Source: Notospermus geniculatus (lineage: Eukaryota; Nemertea; Pilidiophora; Heteronemertea; Lineidae). Taken from it: DNA of 64,000 bases. Shown in pieces: positions 27,701 through 39,700 of this stretch (positions are counted from its first letter, which is position 1; every line of letters begins with the position of its first letter). A program made the translations under genes and the position numbers. The stretch covers positions 202,060 to 266,059 of the forward strand of contig NMRB01000011.1 of NCBI GenBank assembly GCA_002633025.1, read 5' to 3'. The notes beneath the pieces are model-generated. The model was not told the DNA's origin and did not search any database. It saw only the letters and a program-made list of their open reading frames with translations.

Positions 27701-30700
27701 TATACATCAACTGCATGCATCAGTTTTGTTTTTTCGGCTGAATGGAAGTTTTCTATGACCACCATGAGACAGAACTTGCATGCGGCAGACATACATGTAC
27801 ACTAGCTGACAGAAATATTAGGACACTTTTAAAATTCAAAGTCATTTTCCTCTTTTTCCTTCCTTTTGTCTCTAACCACTAATTATTTTTCTAATACTGA
27901 TGAGAACATTTTTACCTTGGCAAGTGGGCTATATAATCCCATGAGATTACCCATGCCAAGGTTGATATGGGGTTGCTGATAGATAAACAAGCCTGGTGGC
28001 GACAGGGCTCACTAAGTGGAGGGTTAATGAATGGGAGTAACAGAAAATAGATGGACAATTCGAATACTAATTGGTTAAGGGAATTCCCGCTGCATATAAA
28101 CATTGTGGTATAGCCGATAGCTGTCACAGGTTTCACCAAATCCTTTCGCCCAAAATACCTATGTTAACCTCTTTGTCTTCAAACCATTGTTTGCCATATT
28201 TGGTAGGAACCAAATAGTTGTATTGTACGAACGTCTCGTTAATACTGTGGTTTCCTTTCGTAGGCCTCGACCATGTCGACGTGCATGGCTTAATGTGTCA
28301 GGGAATTCCTATTATATTCCAAATAGGGCACCAACCAATCAAATTTCGTTCCGGACCTTTTCCACTACATGCATTGACTTCTAACAGTCGTGACTCAGCT
28401 GACATCTTGACTGTGATTGTTGAGAGAACAGAAATCAGGAGACATCACTACGATGCACAACCTCAAATATGCATTAATCATGCCTTAAACATGCACAAGG
28501 CACTGATGATGCATAGTTGCCCAGATAATGACTATATTGATTGACAGATGCAGCAAACATGCTTCATTTTTTGTGGCATATTTCATGCACAGGTATGCAC
28601 CCTAAGCTGCATTCATGCATCAATCATGCATTATACATGCTGCATTTTTGTTGGAGCAATGAGGAAGATTTTGGGTGGACAATTCTGGCCCACTCTCTCG
28701 TAATTTGCAGCCGGTGTTGTCATCACATATTATACTGCAAACAATGCACTTCTTTGTCACCTCTTTCATCCAATGTGCTCTTGAGAACACATGTTACTGA
28801 AACTTCACACTCCTGAAGCACTTGGAGCAAAGCTGTCCCTTCTCAAATGCAGCACTCTGGCCATTGACTCATATCATATCAGTCAAAACAAAAACTAATA
28901 TGGTGCACATACATGTAGTTAGCAGCAGTTACATTACTGCTTGATGTGGTATGACTTTGGCAGGTAAATATATGATATAAACCTGGTAACGCTACATAAA
29001 ATCCCCGGTTTTTTTGCAGTCACAATTACATGTATGAATTGCCGGGCTTCAAGACCCCGTGTCTGAAAACATGGGTTTTGAAACATGGCAAGCTCGCCGT
29101 GTTTTTCGAAATCCCCGTGCAAACACGGGTATTTTCAACAGGTGAAACCATAGCTATAGTGAAGACGACCATCAAGTACCATTGGGAATTATATATTTGC
29201 CAACAAAAGACTAAATCCCCAACCTGCAGAAGACCCATTCAAATTCTTCCAGTTGGCAGTGATACTCTAAGTTGCTATTGTGCACCATGTAGAAGAGATT
29301 ACGGCCAATTCAGAGTGAGACGGACTGTGTATTGTCTGCGCATAGCAATATGGCCAGAGGAAGTGAGTTCTATTGACATTTTTTATAGGAATTCCTGGGC
29401 AAGTGAATAAGACCTGTTCACCAAATGATTTCTATGATATGACTCACACCTGAACATACTTTACACAGGTACACAAAGCGCGCAGAAAAAAGAGCACAGA
29501 AAAAAATGATCGAGCATTAAAAATGTTTGTGTTTGTTGGCCAGTAACATCCATTATACAGGGTGACCCAAAAAAACTGAACCCATAAAAATCTTACATAG
29601 GTCCATCAAATTTCTTCAAATTTGGTAGACTTAAACTTCAGTCTATGGATGATCATCTGAACCAGTTTGCAGGGAATTCCAAAATGTGCTCCAAATGGCG
29701 TCCTCAGTGTTGAAGGCACACTTGCAGGAAATGTGACGATGAGTGGGCAGCGTATTCACCGGACTTGAACCCCCCAGATTTTTATCTGTGGGGGTATCTC
29801 AAGGATAATGTGTAAAAAGTTTTTAAAAAGTTAAAGTTTTAGTTTTGGGTTTATAGTCTGATATCAACAACGGTACAGGTCATCGAACTTCACACTTTAA
29901 CCCCAGTCTATCCTGAAACCTTTCAGTAGAACTCAGATGAGCTGCTCATTCAGCGCATACAATCTGAGCATTTCCGACCGGTACCCATTTATACACCTGG
30001 GTGGAGAGAGGCCAGTAAGGCAACAAGACCTGCCCAAAGTCTCACGCCAGCAGCGAGATTCGAACCCGGGATCCTCTGACCGCTAGTCGGAGGCCCGAAC
30101 CACTACACCACCGTGGCTCCCAAACAAATAATCCTCAAACAATTGGTGAATTGAAGGCAGCAATCACATCAAAGATCAGGGAAATCTCCGAGGAGGAAAG
30201 TGTGCCTTCAACGCCAAGGACGCAATTTGGAGCACATTTTGGAAAGAACATAAAAATTCTCTGCAAACTGGACTCAGATGGGTAAAAGTGAAGTTTAAGT
30301 CCACCAAACTTGAAGAAATTTGATGGACCTATGTAGGATTAATTTACCTTTTTATTTATGGGTTCGGTTTTTTTGGTCACCCTGTACATGTTCAACTGCA
30401 TGCATTAATAACAATTTGTAATTTGTAATTTGCATTAGGTTTGTTTTTTCGGCTGAATGGAAATTTAAAGCAGTCTACAACCACCATGAGACAGAACTTG
30501 CATGCGGCAGACATACATGCATTGTGCTTGAAATTCCAACCATTGATAGTAGAAAGATGAGTCATCAGTTGAAAATATAATTCAAACTGAACTTTTCAAT
30601 ACATCACTCCATGATCTATTTAACCTGCATTGATTTCATATTGTGTACAGCGCCAATGGAGGTTAAAAACCCCAACAAGGATGTAACACGAATGTCAACA

Positions 30701-33700
30701 AGTGAGCACTAACTCGTGCACCGGGCAAACAAAAGCACCCCCTCAAAATCTCAAATACATCCATATAGTGATTCACACTTCCAGCTTCGGTACACTTGAC
30801 CATAAAATCGCAATTTATCCCATTAGAAATGCAGTTGGCAGGAATGAGCAAACGCAGCACGCTCTTGGTCTTAGTAAATGAGTGCTTGATCGTACCGTTG
30901 AGGGTAAGTATGACTCAGATGATGATCAACATGATATCAAAACTACTGTGTTGATTCATCGCCAACATGTATGCACTTACTCAAGTCTGACTTGATCTAG
31001 AAAGCAGACGGAAAATCTTGGAACCTCTTGATCGTGAATCTTCAAAATATGAAGAGACACTTTTTGTTGTTGTTGTCCATTTCGTGAGTTGTTTTCTCAC
31101 CCTCACCTGGACGTTTGACTGTAGGCTACATTAGACATCCTGCGAAAGTCGGCCATGACAGATCAGAAGGGGTAAACAAACCTTGGGCCTAGTGCTGCAT
31201 TGTACAGACGGTAAGCACAGGAACCAACTGTACAAATGCATGAGGCCCCCTAAAGCGGCGAATCCACTGTCGCGATCTTGCCTTGAGACGGGGTTGCGTT
31301 CCCTTGCGATCACCTTATATGGCAATCGGAAGTCCTTATAAGGTGATCGCAAGGCATCGCAACCCCATCTCAAGCCAAAATCACGTCAGTGGATTCGCCG
31401 CTTTAAGGCCTAGGTGAATGTTTACCCCTTCTGGACCTGTCATGGCCGACTTTTGCAGTATGTCTTTTGTACATTGGGTCTCTCATCAGCCACGTGTCAG
31501 CCTAATTCACACTATTCCCCCAGCCTCACCATAAAACTTTCTGGAGAAATCAAGGAGCAGCTCATTCAGCATACATATGTCATGTGTTGAGTGGGCACAG
31601 CCCTACCGAAGAAAAGTAGCATATGCTCCAAGTGAGCAGGCGCTGCAGTTTTGCTGAATTTCCCAAGCTATGAATAGAGCACAACTTCAGCATATGCTAT
31701 AAATATGCTCTCATGGAGCACATCTAGAGCATGTGTGCTGAAAAAGTGCTCTCCCCTCACTGGACCGCAACTCTGAGGCTATGGCAGCAGCACATTTGGA
31801 GCATATGCTGAATATGTGCTACTGTTATGCTCCATGCTACATGTATGTGCTCTAGATGTGCTCCAGGTACATGTATGCTGAATATACTTATGCTATTTTT
31901 CGGTGGGGGAGCCAATCACACAAGAGGGTTGATGAATGACACCTCTATCAGAAAATGTGAACATTTTACNAAACAAAAGCACCCCCTCAAAAATCTCAAA
32001 TACATCCATATAGTGATTCACACTTCCAGCTTCGGTACACTTGACCATAAAATCGCAATTTATCCCATTAGAAATGCAGTTGGCAGGAATGAGCAAACGC
32101 AGCACGCTCTTGGTCTTAGTAAATGAGTGCTTGATCGTACCGTTGAGGGTAAAGTATGACTCAGATGATGATCAACATGATATCAAAACTACTGTGTTGA
32201 TTCATCGCCAACATGTATGCACATACTCAAGTCAGACTTGATCTAGAAAGCAGACGGAAAATCTTGGAACCTCTTGATCGTGAATCTTCAAAATATGAAG
32301 AGACGCTTTTTGTTGTTGTTGTCCATTTCGTGAGTTGTTTTCTCACCCTCACCTGGACGTTTGACTGTAGGCTACATTAGACATCCTGCGAAAGTCGGCC
32401 ATGACAGATCAGAAGGGGTAAACAAACCTTGGGCCTAGTGCTGCATTGTACAGACGTATAAGCACAGGAGCCAACTGTACAAATGCATGAGGCCCCCTAG
32501 GGCCTTGTACATTGGGTCTCTCATCAGCCACGTGTCAGCCTAATTCACATTATTCCCCCAGCCTCACCATAAAACTTTCTGGAGAAATCAAGAAGCAACT
32601 TATTCAGCATACAAATGTGTTGAGTGGGCACAGCCCTACCGAAGAAAAGTAGCATATGCTCCAAGTGAGCAGGCGCTGCAGTTTTGCTGAATTTCCCAAG
32701 CTATGAATAGAGCACAACTTCAGCATATGCTATAAATATGCTCTCATGGAGCACATCTAGAGCATGTGTGCTGAAAAAGTGCTCTCCCCTCACTGGACCG
32801 CAACTCTGAGGCTATGGCAGCAGCACATTTGGAGCATATGCTGAATATGTGCTACTGTTATGCTCCATGCTACATGTATGTGCTCTAGATGTGCTCCAGG
32901 TACATGTATGCTGAATATACTTATGCTATTTTTCGGTGGGGGAGCCAATCACACAAGAGGGTTGATGAATGACACCTCTATCAGAAAATGTGAACATTTT
33001 ACGTGTAGGCCTAAGCAGTAATGTTGGAATGAAAACAAAATAAGCATATAAAAATTTCTCAGCTATGTCAAATTGAAGAGGCTTATCAAGGTTCCTAACC
33101 TCTTCATGACAGTGGTGAGACAAACAGACAAGAAACATGATGCATGATCATTGCCATTAAAATCCAATTAATTAAACAGGTGAATGCTTGGACTAAGAAA
33201 ACGAACTGCCTGACTGGGTAAGTTATTTCCTAAAGTGCCTTTTGGTCTGCTCAGTGTCGGCTATTTCCTAATCAAGGAAACCATTTCGCCATAATTTGTT
33301 GCCAAAGGTGAGACAGCGAGTAGAGCTTCAATTCCTGAGTCAGTTTTTAACACTTATACAAACATGTAAAATGCTTCATCAGTAATTACTGTAAATTACC
33401 CGCTGTCATTAAACAACTTCCTGAATTACACTTATTACAGGGTACAGAGGCATGACAGGCAAAGCCACATATTTGTGATCACATGCACTGTAGGATTTGT
33501 CTTGGGTCCCTGCCTGCTATTTATGTCGAACCACCAACTAGAACCCAGTTCTTTCTTCTGCAGATAGTGGAATTTTGACGGGCGGCATTACTGAAGGACA
33601 CAGCACACAGGTATTGAGGTAGGGCCATGTAAAAAAAAAAAGTTGGATAGCATCCCCTCTCGCCATTGAAATCACACCCCTCTTCAAAATTTTTTTATTT

Positions 33701-36700
33701 TATTTTCAAAAAATCTTTCAAAAAAACGCCAAAAGAGTGATAAAATTGCTGGCTGGGGTGCTTAAAATAAAACAACACAGTTTTAAAGGATAGAAACAAG
33801 TATATAGTTTATTTCAATTCATACCTATTACACTTGGAATTTCCCTCAGGTTGCCATGGTTACCATGGTAACATGCATCTCAAACTCACTAAAAAATATT
33901 AAAAAACCCTCCCGCCCTCCTCAGAAAATTGAGAGTGGAAGGATGCTAACCAACTATTTTTTTAAAATGGCCTAAAGGAGCTGTGGGCGCAGTTCAAAAA
34001 TAACTTCCTCCTCACCCAGGTCCTCCAATTTTCATAAAAACACAAATCCAATCGTAATGGCACAGAAAACATCTGTAGAAATCGCCTCACACAACAACAG
34101 GGAAAAGAAATTCTTGGTTGCTATTTTAAACACAACAAAGAAGGGGCCATTCTAAAAATATCCATCAAGAATACCCTTTGAAAAAGTTGGTTTTGAAAAA
34201 CCTTTTGTGCTCAGTATTTGTGGTTAAGCTATTTGCTTGACTTATTTCACTTCATGGTGCGATATCAATTTCAAAGACTCTGCAATACCTTGTACTCGGT
34301 CATGCAAAACAGACACTGCCAAAACATGATATAGAAAACAGCTCATACCATGAAAGAGGCGAATTTTAATGATCCATACTGTAGATTAAACAGATTATAA
34401 GGGCAAGCAAAAAATTTAGTTTATCGTCCGAGTGGTTCTTGAAAATATAGGCAAGGGAGCACTTTTTATTTTTATTTTTTATTTTACTTCGGTACGAAGA
34501 AATTACAAAATCAGCTCCTCCTGAGCATATTATGTCACCACCCCGACCCCCTAAGACTGGATTTTGTCACAAAAGCGCTGAAAATGCATGAAGAGCACGC
34601 TTTGGAAACTGTTGTTTACAGATCTACCGCTTGGCGGCGCTGTGATACGCGGCACGGCGTGAAACTCAAACTGATAAAAAAAAATTTAAATTTTGCACGG
34701 CACTGAAAATTGGTGCGGGCAGGGGACGATAAACTAAAGATTTTTTTTGCTTGCCCTAATGGTGATCGTGAAATAGGCCCAGAAGAGAATACCCGTGTAT
34801 TGCAGCTGGTCGTTTGCTCTGGTGGAATCCCAGGAATGTAAATATTAAATAGATGACACTTTATTGTTTGCATGAAATGATAATAACACACCATTATACC
34901 AGATAGGCTATGTGGTTTATTGTCCGACAGACAAAACTCTATTAGCCCATTTTGATGGTCCCCTTTTCAAATAGGCCTGAACGAAAGCCGCATTTCATAT
35001 TATCCAAAGCAGTTTTGTAAAGGAAAGCAGAAAATCCAGTAGTTGCCATTGGTTTACTTTTATCAACAAATAGTTGCATGCAATCTGAGGTAATACGTCT
35101 GACTTGAAAATGAAATGACAATCAATTTTTAGAAAAAATAACCGAATCATTATGGCCAAACAATTAAGACCAACTAACGTAGGAGGCTAAATTCCTGGGC
35201 ACTTTCAATCAAAAATACAGAGACGACACCATTGTGTGCACTTTTGCCTTTTTTTTACATTCTGTGATATTCTTTTTTTGGTATAAAAGGAAACGTCTCC
35301 AAGTTTTCACAAATTTTCGACCCCAACCACAGGGGTCTTCCTCAGGCACTTTCTAGTCGAGCCACCAGAAACTGGATCCCAACATTACAAATAGATCTGA
35401 AGTAAGGAAACCCTGTGCAAACAGGGGGTGTGAAAGTTTTAGTTGAATAGAAACAAAGCCCATTGTTGAGTGCTGGAGCTGATTACAAAGAGAAGACCTG
35501 TAAAAACAGTCGTGTGATTTGGAAAGAAGTTTTGTGAATTATGGATCTGCCTTTTTTTGGCAGACAGATATGCAGTCAGAAACATGCAAGTCTTGAACTT
35601 GGCCACCTACACACTTGGTATGCATGCTTTCATTCAGTTCAATATCACTCGCCACAGCTCTGCATATGCTGCCAAGTGAATCAAGTTCCTGTTCAAAATT
35701 CCACAAGAAAAACTCAAGGTAGGCCAACACGTAAAAGCTTGTTAGTTTTCGGACTCCCACCAAGCACCAAGGGAACTCTTCATGTATTTGTACTACTGCA
35801 CACAGTACAAAGCAGATGAACGTGCGTACAGTACAAAGTACTACATATGTACCAATGGAATGCGAGGCCAAACCAATGAGGTTGCCGAAACATTTAGATC
35901 AATGGCAAGTCCGGAATGTGTGTGTTGGACCAACTTGAATTCAAGGCTAAAGCAAACACCATGATTCGTTTGAAAAACAAGTCGCCGCACAACGTAGGCT
36001 CAGACTCTAGTCTCTACCTTTCTTTGCTCTATCAAAATCTGAATGAATTTCTTTGATATTGAAACTGCATTGAATTGAGCATTCCTTTAGGTTAGATACC
36101 TGACCATCAGTCAGGCGTGGCAGCTTATGGCAAATCCAACTGTGTTTTTAGAACTGGGATTTCAAGTCGAAACCATAATTCACAGCATACAATGTATTCA
36201 GGACTCAGAGGTCCCATACACAGGCGGAGCAAATGGCGAATGGATGGACTTCAAATGCCTCCAGGAACAGAAATCCTGGCAGTTATTCAATCAAAAGCAA
36301 CACTTGTAAAACATCCTGGAGTGAATGGGCCAATTCGGTTTCGTCTGCAGCCTGCATAGCATCAGAATTTTTTGAGTTTTTTCTGCTGAACTCAGGAACA
36401 GGATTCATGTTTAGTTCAAGTCAAACATAAGAAGCATCTGCACATATTTTATTGTTCCAACAGCTTGTTTGACCAGCTTTGAACATGAAGATTTTATGTC
36501 CAACATACATGACAGTGAATCGATTTTGGTACAATGCACATGGCCTACATGTAGCTGTGTCAAGTTAAAGCCCCACTGTATTGAATGTGAAAAACAAATC
36601 ATCGCCGCGATTCTTGCACGACGTCAGCGTAGTGTAAAATGTACTACGCTCTGTCAGAATACATTCTGCAGTTTTTTCCAATGCGTGCTGAAAACTAGGC

Positions 36701-39700
36701 CTTGATTCTGTGAAGTGCGTATCAGGCAAGCATTTTGGGGACCTTCACGAGGCTGTGGGACCTCTATGTGCACTCTCCTAACTTTTTGAAAATATCGTAA
36801 AATTCAATACTGTGGGGCTTTAAATGGTACTGTCGAATACTTCACATCATGTCTGCTAAGCAGTTGAGTTAGAATGACAAAATCTAATATGTTCTTCGAA
36901 GTATTTTGGGGTGATCAGATATGTCAGAGGCATCCCAAAGGATCACAAAATATTCGAAAAAACAGTCTGCAACAGCAGGCAAATGACACCATGCACTTGA
37001 GAAAATATACCATCTCCATGTATCAGAAAATGTGGGAATGCCACAGCTGGATCAGCCATGTCAGTTTGTTCTTTTTCTTGGAAAGCTGAAAGTTGATATT
37101 TCACATTCTGGTTGAGGCAGTTTCTCCGAACTCCTCAGACAGACAACTACATGTATGCTCATCATCAACGTTTGGAGAAAGCTAAGCTGCCATGGATTTG
37201 GCTGACTACGATAAGCAGAAGATGTTACGATGAGATCAACATCATAGAAACCATTTTGTAAAGTACGTTGCACAGTTGACCTCCCTTCCATGCCATGCAC
37301 CATCCACGTACCACATGCAGCGTCATGCGCGTACCGTCATCTTCCGTGGACGTTGCGCGCCGTCATGGACAGGCACATTCACGTAGTGAAGCGTCATTCG
37401 TCCATGGTGTGTGGAAGTCACGCAGAAGAGACGCGTGACCCGTGATACACAATAAGCTGAAGCGTACCTTACACGTGACGTACGCGGAAAGTATGCAAAG
37501 GTAGGTCAATTGTGCAACGTACTATATGTAAAACAGCACCAAAAAAATACCAGTTGATTTGCAGGCTGAAAGTTCGTCCACCAAGTGGTGAAACATTTCC
37601 ACTTTTGTTGTGAAAGGTAAAAGGTTCCAAGAATGACCGCTGAAAGAAAATATCATAATCAATTCATGATATTCTTCTGTGTCCCAACAAAATGACACAG
37701 CTTTGTCTCTGGCTGGCATCGATCCAATTCTTGCTGGAGTTCATGAATGAAACAAAATTGTTCTGCAATGATGAAGTACATTACAAAGTAACACCTACAG
37801 GTATAAACAAATTGTTCTGGTTCTTATAATCCAACGGTGATAGATTAGTCTATGTCTAGTCACTGTAGTAGAACAACATCCCATGTTTCTCAGATGGGAT
37901 ACAAGGAAGCCAAAGATAGATTGTTGCATGGGGGTTAGAGGTTGAGATGGTTCATCTCTGCCTCTCTGGTAGACAGCTTTTGTTCTTTATCTTGCGACAT
38001 TCTTCAACCCAAGTGACCATATTCACAAAGCCTCATTGCTGTATGGATGAACCGGACATGCAAGGTACATGTCGGGGTTCCAAAAGCGTTCTACAATGTA
38101 TCAACATGACCAAGTAGCAACAAGGACTGTCTGTTCCAAAAAGTACTGACAACAGTTCTCAATCTCTGACGGCTGATGCTATATACAGTACGTTGCACAA
38201 TTGACCTCCCTTCTGCGCCACGCACCATCCGCGTACCACATGCAGCGTCATGTGCCGTAGGCCTACTGTCCGCGGATGTCGCGTGCCGTCATGGAAGACA
38301 CGCATTGAAGACGCAATTTGCTGTGGTGCGTGGACGTCACACAGAAGAGACGTGATGCACCCGTACCATACGCAATGAACTGAAGCGTACTTTCCGTGCG
38401 ACGTACACGGAAGGTACATGTACACGGATAAAGGTAGGTCAATTGTGGAACGTACTGTAACTGGAATTCAATGAAAATTGACACTAAGTTGGTCAAGTAC
38501 ATGTATGAACAGTCAGAGGAAGAACACCTGATGCAATAACGAAGATACAGAATAGCACAAAATTGACACACAAAATGATAATAAGCAAGAAGTCAATCTC
38601 CAGAATTCACGAATTTTCGACCCCAACCGGGGTCTTTTTCAAGTGGAACTTTACAATGCAATAACGAAGTGTAACAGAGAGTAGGGCTTACCAAAATATT
38701 CTCCTGATGGGTTCTTTTCCATCTCTTCTTCAAGTTGTTGCGTAAGGGCGTTAATTTTTTGCTCTGCTTCGCTCGGTAACGTGCGGTTCATTGGCTGAGT
38801 GACTTGGTACGCCAGTGACGGTGCCACAGGCCCTCGCTGCGCATTCCCATAAATCCCAGAAGACTGACTGCTCAGTGACGTCGACGACGTATTTGACGAA
38901 TAGCTCCCTAACGCACCGATGTGCGGATGTCCACCATGATTTGGCACAGGTAATCCGCTATGCTGTTGTACATTCACCGGCGGCATGTTTTGCATATTTG
39001 GAGTCACCACATTTACAATATTCCGGTATGGTGCGGGAGAGGGTTCCGTGTTATGTGGACCATGGTAAGGGGGTGGGGGCTCAAGTGGTACATTATCCGG
39101 CGGAAGTGCACGTTTAGGGCTTGATATCCGCATTTCGTTTTCCAATTGTTGTGTCAAAGCCGCAAGTTTTTTCTCTGCCTCACTGGGTCCCGGTTTCCGA
39201 GGAGGCACAACGTCATAATGTAATCTCGTTTTTAGGGAAGCATTTTGCATGTTAACGTGTATTCCTCCATTCACCTGACCGTGTCCGGGTAACGAATGAA
39301 TGGGTGACCCTAAAGCAGGCGAACTGTGGCCAGGGGTCGACTGGCCACTGCTCGATGTATAAACCAAGTTACCCTTCACCACGTTCAACTCACCAGGGAC
39401 AGTGGGGACAACTTTCACTGGAATTTTCTGCCCCTGCTGTTGCGAATTCAATGCCTGTACCAAAGCTGGGTTGACCAACACATTTGCATAGATCCCAGCA
39501 TTTGGTGCACCTTTTTGATGTTTGGCATCGTAAGGGGGAGGCGGCGGCATCTCCCCCGATGACGGAATATTTTGCGGATTAATGCCAATGACATTCGGAT
39601 GGTTTGACAAACTCTGTTCAGAAGACGAACTGGATCGCTGGCTAGGGTATTTCTCATTTGGATTCATTAAACTAGTCCGCGGACTTGGAAACTTATCATA

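Larger units (their letters stand above)
28395..30540. repeat. Segmental duplication, copy 2
   Basis: A diverged copy of 25905-27800 that lacks the 26501 element and carries the mariner-type insertion at 29558-30384. An in-frame stretch (CQQKTKSPTCRR ... EEVSSIDIFYRNSWASE) is open in both copies, but most differences change amino acids. Confidence 0.85.
30727..31969. repeat. Duplicated block A, abutting an N
   Basis: It runs from AAACAAAAGCACC to GAACATTTTAC and repeats almost exactly as block B after the N at 31970. Block A alone contains about 210 extra bases (31251-31470), including a foldback. Confidence 0.9.
4272..38691. other. 34.4-kb intron of the AJUBA-like gene
   Basis: The reading frame joins exactly across this interval (phase 1 to phase 1), so it is one intron unless unseen exons are skipped. 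It is dominated by mobile elements and the duplications described separately. Open frames of 100-216 codons (for example 4454-5104, 11784-12146, 13534-13962, 18428-18910, 35539-35871) show no domain I recognise. I see nothing notable in about 6100-7800, 8100-9060, 11200-12150, 12400-13290, 16740-17690, 19150-20700, 33010-34400 and 34760-36560. Confidence 0.7.

Noticed and set aside
35539-36430. Several overlapping open frames on both strands
   Set aside because: None matches a known domain, no splice signals link them, and they are not supported by neighbours.
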